Of a stretch of DNA of 64,000 bases, positions 61,597 to 64,000 are shown piece after piece. This stretch comes from RZYX01 sp036654375 (GTDB lineage: Bacteria; Bacillota; Clostridia; Oscillospirales; Acutalibacteraceae). The stretch is from assembly GCA_036654375.1 (NCBI GenBank), contig JAVVSD010000007.1, positions 1 to 64,000 of the forward strand, in the 5' to 3' direction. The position numbers and the translations under genes were made by a program. The notes under the pieces are model-generated. The model was not told where the DNA came from. It saw nothing but the letters and a program-made list of their open reading frames with translations, and did not search any database. Each line of letters opens with the position of its first letter. Positions within the stretch are counted from its first letter, which is position 1.

Positions 61597-62849
61597 TGCA
61601 GATGCAGGTTGACATAGTGGTAATTGGTGGAGGCCCTGCAGGTCTTGCTGCGGCACTAAAAGCAAAAAAGCTTGGCACAAAAAAAGTGCTGGTTCTTGAA
61701 AGAGATACAGAGCTTGGTGGAATTTTGCAACAGTGTATCCATGATGGGTTTGGCATTCACCGCTTTGGAAAAAGAATGAGTGGAAACCAATATGCACAAG
61801 CGTTTATTGATGAAGTTGAAAAAACTGATATTGAGTTAAAGCTTGACACAATGGTTCTTGAAGTAACGCCAGACCGCAAGGTCTATGCTTGCAATAAGTA
61901 TGATGGAATGTTGGAGATACAGGCAGGTGCAGTAATTCTTGCAATGGGATGTCGTGAACGAACTGCAAGCCAAGTACTTATTTATGGTGACCGTCCAGCA
62001 GGAGTGCTGACAGCAGGTTCTGTGCAACGCTACATAAATATTGAGGGACATTTGCCAGGAAACAGAGCGGTAATTTTAGGCTCGGGAGATATTGGGCTGA
62101 TTATGGCAAGGCGTATGACACTTGAAGGAATTTCGGTGCAAGGCGTATATGAGGTTATGCAAAATCCAGGGGGGCTTACACGAAATATTGTTCAGTGTCT
62201 GGACGATTATGACATTCCTTTGCATTTGTCCACAACAGTTACCCAAGTGCATGGTCGCAGGCGTGTGGAGGCTGTTACGGTTGCAAAGTTGGACGAAAAT
62301 CGAAAGCCTATTTCTGGAACGGAAGAGAGAATTGAATGTGATTTGCTTGTGCTTGCGGTTGGACTTATTCCGGAAAATGAGCTTAGCCGTAATGCTGGAA
62401 TAGAAATTGACCCACGCACAAAAGGACCAGTGTTGGATAATTCATTTATGACAAGTGTGCCGGGGATTTTTGCAGCAGGTAATGTTGCCGTTGTGTTTGA
62501 CTTGGTTGACTATGTATCACTTAGTGGAGAGATTGCAGCTCAGGGTGCAGTTGATTTCTTAGAATCCCGTATACCGGAAAATAGGCAGTATCAAGCTGTT
62601 GAGATAGCAGAAAATGTAAACTTTGTTGTTCCACAGCGCATTTGTCCATGCCAAGAAAAAGTGACTTTCTTTATGAGAGTAAAGGAACCTAAAAAGGTTT
62701 CTTTACTCAAATGCACAACAGAAAATGAAACCCTGCTTAAAAAGACTTGTCATTATATTGCTCCACCTGAAATGCTAACATTTGAACTTAATAGCTGTGG
62801 TTCTGAGCCTGTGACAGTTGCAATGAAGAAAGGGGAGGAGAAATTATGA
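61593..62849 (+). CDS. FAD-dependent NAD(P) oxidoreductase
   Basis: The 418-residue protein is a pyridine-nucleotide-disulfide type flavoprotein: FAD loop IVVIGGGPAGLAAALKA, central NAD(P) loop RAVILGSGDIGLIMARRM, and the second FAD motif TSVPGIFAAGNV. Proteins of this type often work with a GlpA-like partner as an electron-transfer subunit. Its ATG overlaps the stop of the preceding gene (ATGA), so the two are made in equal amounts. The C-terminal ICPCQEK may bind a metal or cluster with cysteines in the next protein. Confidence 0.88.
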   Translation: MMQMQVDIVVIGGGPAGLAAALKAKKLGTKKVLVLERDTELGGILQQCIHDGFGIHRFGKRMSGNQYAQAFIDEVEKTDIELKLDTMVLEVTPDRKVYACNKYDGMLEIQAGAVILAMGCRERTASQVLIYGDRPAGVLTAGSVQRYINIEGHLPGNRAVILGSGDIGLIMARRMTLEGISVQGVYEVMQNPGGLTRNIVQCLDDYDIPLHLSTTVTQVHGRRRVEAVTVAKLDENRKPISGTEERIECDLLVLAVGLIPENELSRNAGIEIDPRTKGPVLDNSFMTSVPGIFAAGNVAVVFDLVDYVSLSGEIAAQGAVDFLESRIPENRQYQAVEIAENVNFVVPQRICPCQEKVTFFMRVKEPKKVSLLKCTTENETLLKKTCHYIAPPEMLTFELNSCGSEPVTVAMKKGEEKL

Positions 62850-63211
62850 CAAAAAATTTTGTGTGCATAGTTTGTCCAAACAGCTGTAGGCTTTCTGTAT
62901 GCGACGATGGGGAGGAGATAACAGTAAGTGGAAACAACTGTAAAAGGGGTATAACACATGGCATAAACGAGTTTAAAAACCCAATGCGAATGATAACAAG
63001 CACAGTTGCAATATTAGACGGTACTCTTCCAAGGCTTTCAGTAATAAGCACAGGAGAAGTTCCAAAAACGAAGCTTAAAGAATGTCTTGACACAATATAT
63101 TCAACAACGGTCAAGGCACCAATAAAATGCGGAGATGTAATTATTACAAATATAAATGGCACAGAAGTTGACATAATAGCATCCAGAACAATGAAAATTA
63201 AGGAGAGATGA
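62846..63211 (+). CDS. DUF1667 protein
   Basis: The 121-residue protein begins with CIVCPNSCRLSVC, holding four cysteines, and has SGNNCKRGITHG after them, the DUF1667 pattern. It commonly follows GlpA/GlpB-like flavoproteins and probably carries an iron-sulfur cluster for electron transfer. Its ATG overlaps the stop of the gene before it (ATGA). Confidence 0.88.
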   Translation: MTKNFVCIVCPNSCRLSVCDDGEEITVSGNNCKRGITHGINEFKNPMRMITSTVAILDGTLPRLSVISTGEVPKTKLKECLDTIYSTTVKAPIKCGDVIITNINGTEVDIIASRTMKIKER

Positions 63212-63215
63212 TTTC

Positions 63216-64000
63216 ATGGAAAAAAGCGAGATAATTAAGGGCCTTGAGGGCATCGTTGAACAAGAAAGAGTACTTACAGATGAGCAGTCTGTTTTGGAGG
63301 GAGCAAAGGACTACATAGGTTTTCGTGTGTTTCAAAGAGCAGATGGAAAGAACTTTGCACCAAGAGCTGCTTGTGTTGTTAAGGCAAAATCAACAGAAGA
63401 AGTTTCAAATATTCTGAAATTTTTGAATGACAATAAGGTTGATGTCGTTCCACGCACAGGTGGTTCAAGCGTTGCACAGGGAATTGAGCCGGTGGCGGGC
63501 GGAGTAATTATAGACGGCAGTTTGATGAACGAAATTCTTGAAGTAAATGAAACAAATATGACCGTTACAGCTCGTTGCGGAACACCACTTGAGTATCTTG
63601 AAAACTATTTGAACGAACGCGGATATACAACGGGTCATTTCCCACAGTCGCTACCGATGGCACATATTGGCGGGTTGATTGCAACACGCAGTATCGGACA
63701 GTTCTCCACACTTTATGGCGGAATAGAGGATTTGACAGTTGGGCTTGAAGCTGTAATGGCAGATGGTGAAATTGTAAGAATTAAAAATGTTCCTCGCCGT
63801 AGCTGTGGTCCAGATTTAAGACACCTGTTTATCGGCAACGAGGGAATGTTAGGATTTATAACTGAAGCTACACTTAAAATTTTTAAATATCGTCCAGACG
63901 AATGCTGGATGCGCGCTTATGCAATCAAGGATATGCAGTGCGGACTTGATATGCTTCAGGAAATCATGGCAGCTGGATACAAGCCTGCTGTTGCTCGTTT
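63216..64000 (+). CDS. FAD-binding oxidase (FAD_binding_4; GlcD/AGPS-like), cut at window edge
   Basis: At least 261 residues are visible and the frame is open at the right edge. The start MEKSEIIKGLEGIV is followed by the FAD-binding PCMH domain: PRAACVVKAKSTEEVSNILKFL (in part), VPRTGGSSVAQGIEP, HFPQSLPMAHIGGLIATRSIGQFST and FIGNEGMLGFITEATL. The full family length is about 460-480 residues. Related enzymes are glycolate/D-lactate dehydrogenases and alkyl-DHAP synthase; it is the fourth gene of the redox set. GGAGAG precedes the ATG. Substrate unknown. Confidence 0.88.
   Translation, partial: MEKSEIIKGLEGIVEQERVLTDEQSVLEGAKDYIGFRVFQRADGKNFAPRAACVVKAKSTEEVSNILKFLNDNKVDVVPRTGGSSVAQGIEPVAGGVIIDGSLMNEILEVNETNMTVTARCGTPLEYLENYLNERGYTTGHFPQSLPMAHIGGLIATRSIGQFSTLYGGIEDLTVGLEAVMADGEIVRIKNVPRRSCGPDLRHLFIGNEGMLGFITEATLKIFKYRPDECWMRAYAIKDMQCGLDMLQEIMAAGYKPAVAR

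Noticed and set aside
1..64000. CRISPR arrays, transposases, tRNA or rRNA genes
   Set aside because: No regularly spaced repeats, no transposase-like protein and no cloverleaf or rRNA-like sequence was seen on reading either strand.

Overview
The window reads as a chromosome segment of an AT-rich, Gram-positive anaerobe of the class Clostridia, most like gut Oscillospirales or Ruminococcaceae. The support is AT-rich sequence with strong AGGAGG-type ribosome sites, frequent TTG starts, sigma-A promoters of the TTGACA/17/TATAAT kind, lipoboxes, a Gram-positive LexA box, SAM-I and FMN riboswitches, a yaaL-bofA pair, and a FemX-type cell-wall enzyme. No rRNA, tRNA, CRISPR array or transposase was seen.

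Regions. 1-4.7 kb: a secreted protein cut by the window edge, then a minus-strand amino-acid ABC operon (binding protein, permease, ATPase) ending in a drug/metabolite exporter. 4.8-8.6 kb: cysK, a radical-SAM protein, a lone pilT and a phosphoesterase. 8.7-12 kb: hflX, an EamA transporter and a split chromate-type transporter. 12.3-18.4 kb: an HD-GYP protein with a degenerate receiver, an XRE regulator, SAM-riboswitch metK with a TSCPD protein, FMN-riboswitch ribU, yaaL-bofA, folC. 18.5-24.1 kb: valS divergent from murE-femX. 24.6-35.6 kb: purine permease, ilvE-rluA, murA, walJ-rlmH, nhaC, a PAP2/AEC group and a CAP lipoprotein. 35.9-45.8 kb: a lipoprotein, an AI-2E-family protein, ktrAB, an acyltransferase/zinc-ribbon pair, gpsA and a DEAD-box helicase. 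46-50.7 kb: an autoregulated MarR plus heterodimeric ABC exporter operon. 50.7-56.4 kb: a SulP/STAS remnant, a lipoprotein phosphoesterase, SOS-controlled dinB, an endolysin-holin pair and a split cobalamin adenosyltransferase. 56.5-64 kb: an FGGY kinase divergent from a YhfZ-type regulator and four redox genes, the last cut by the window edge.

Most of the window is housekeeping. The points that stand out are: an amino-acid binding protein whose domain order looks circularly permuted (3767-4657); the 56.8-64 kb FGGY/YhfZ/flavoprotein locus, with a BON domain fused to a GlpA-like dehydrogenase and an unknown polyol-like substrate; an orphan lysis cassette (54.5-55.5 kb); the split EutT-like gene; a perfect 18-bp inverted repeat sitting on the -10 of the MarR-ABC operon; and a murE whose substrate motif is DDPN rather than DNPR, next to femX.

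Gene starts were chosen by ribosome-site spacing and by the position of promoters, terminators and riboswitches. Functions are from family motifs read by eye; no database search was run.
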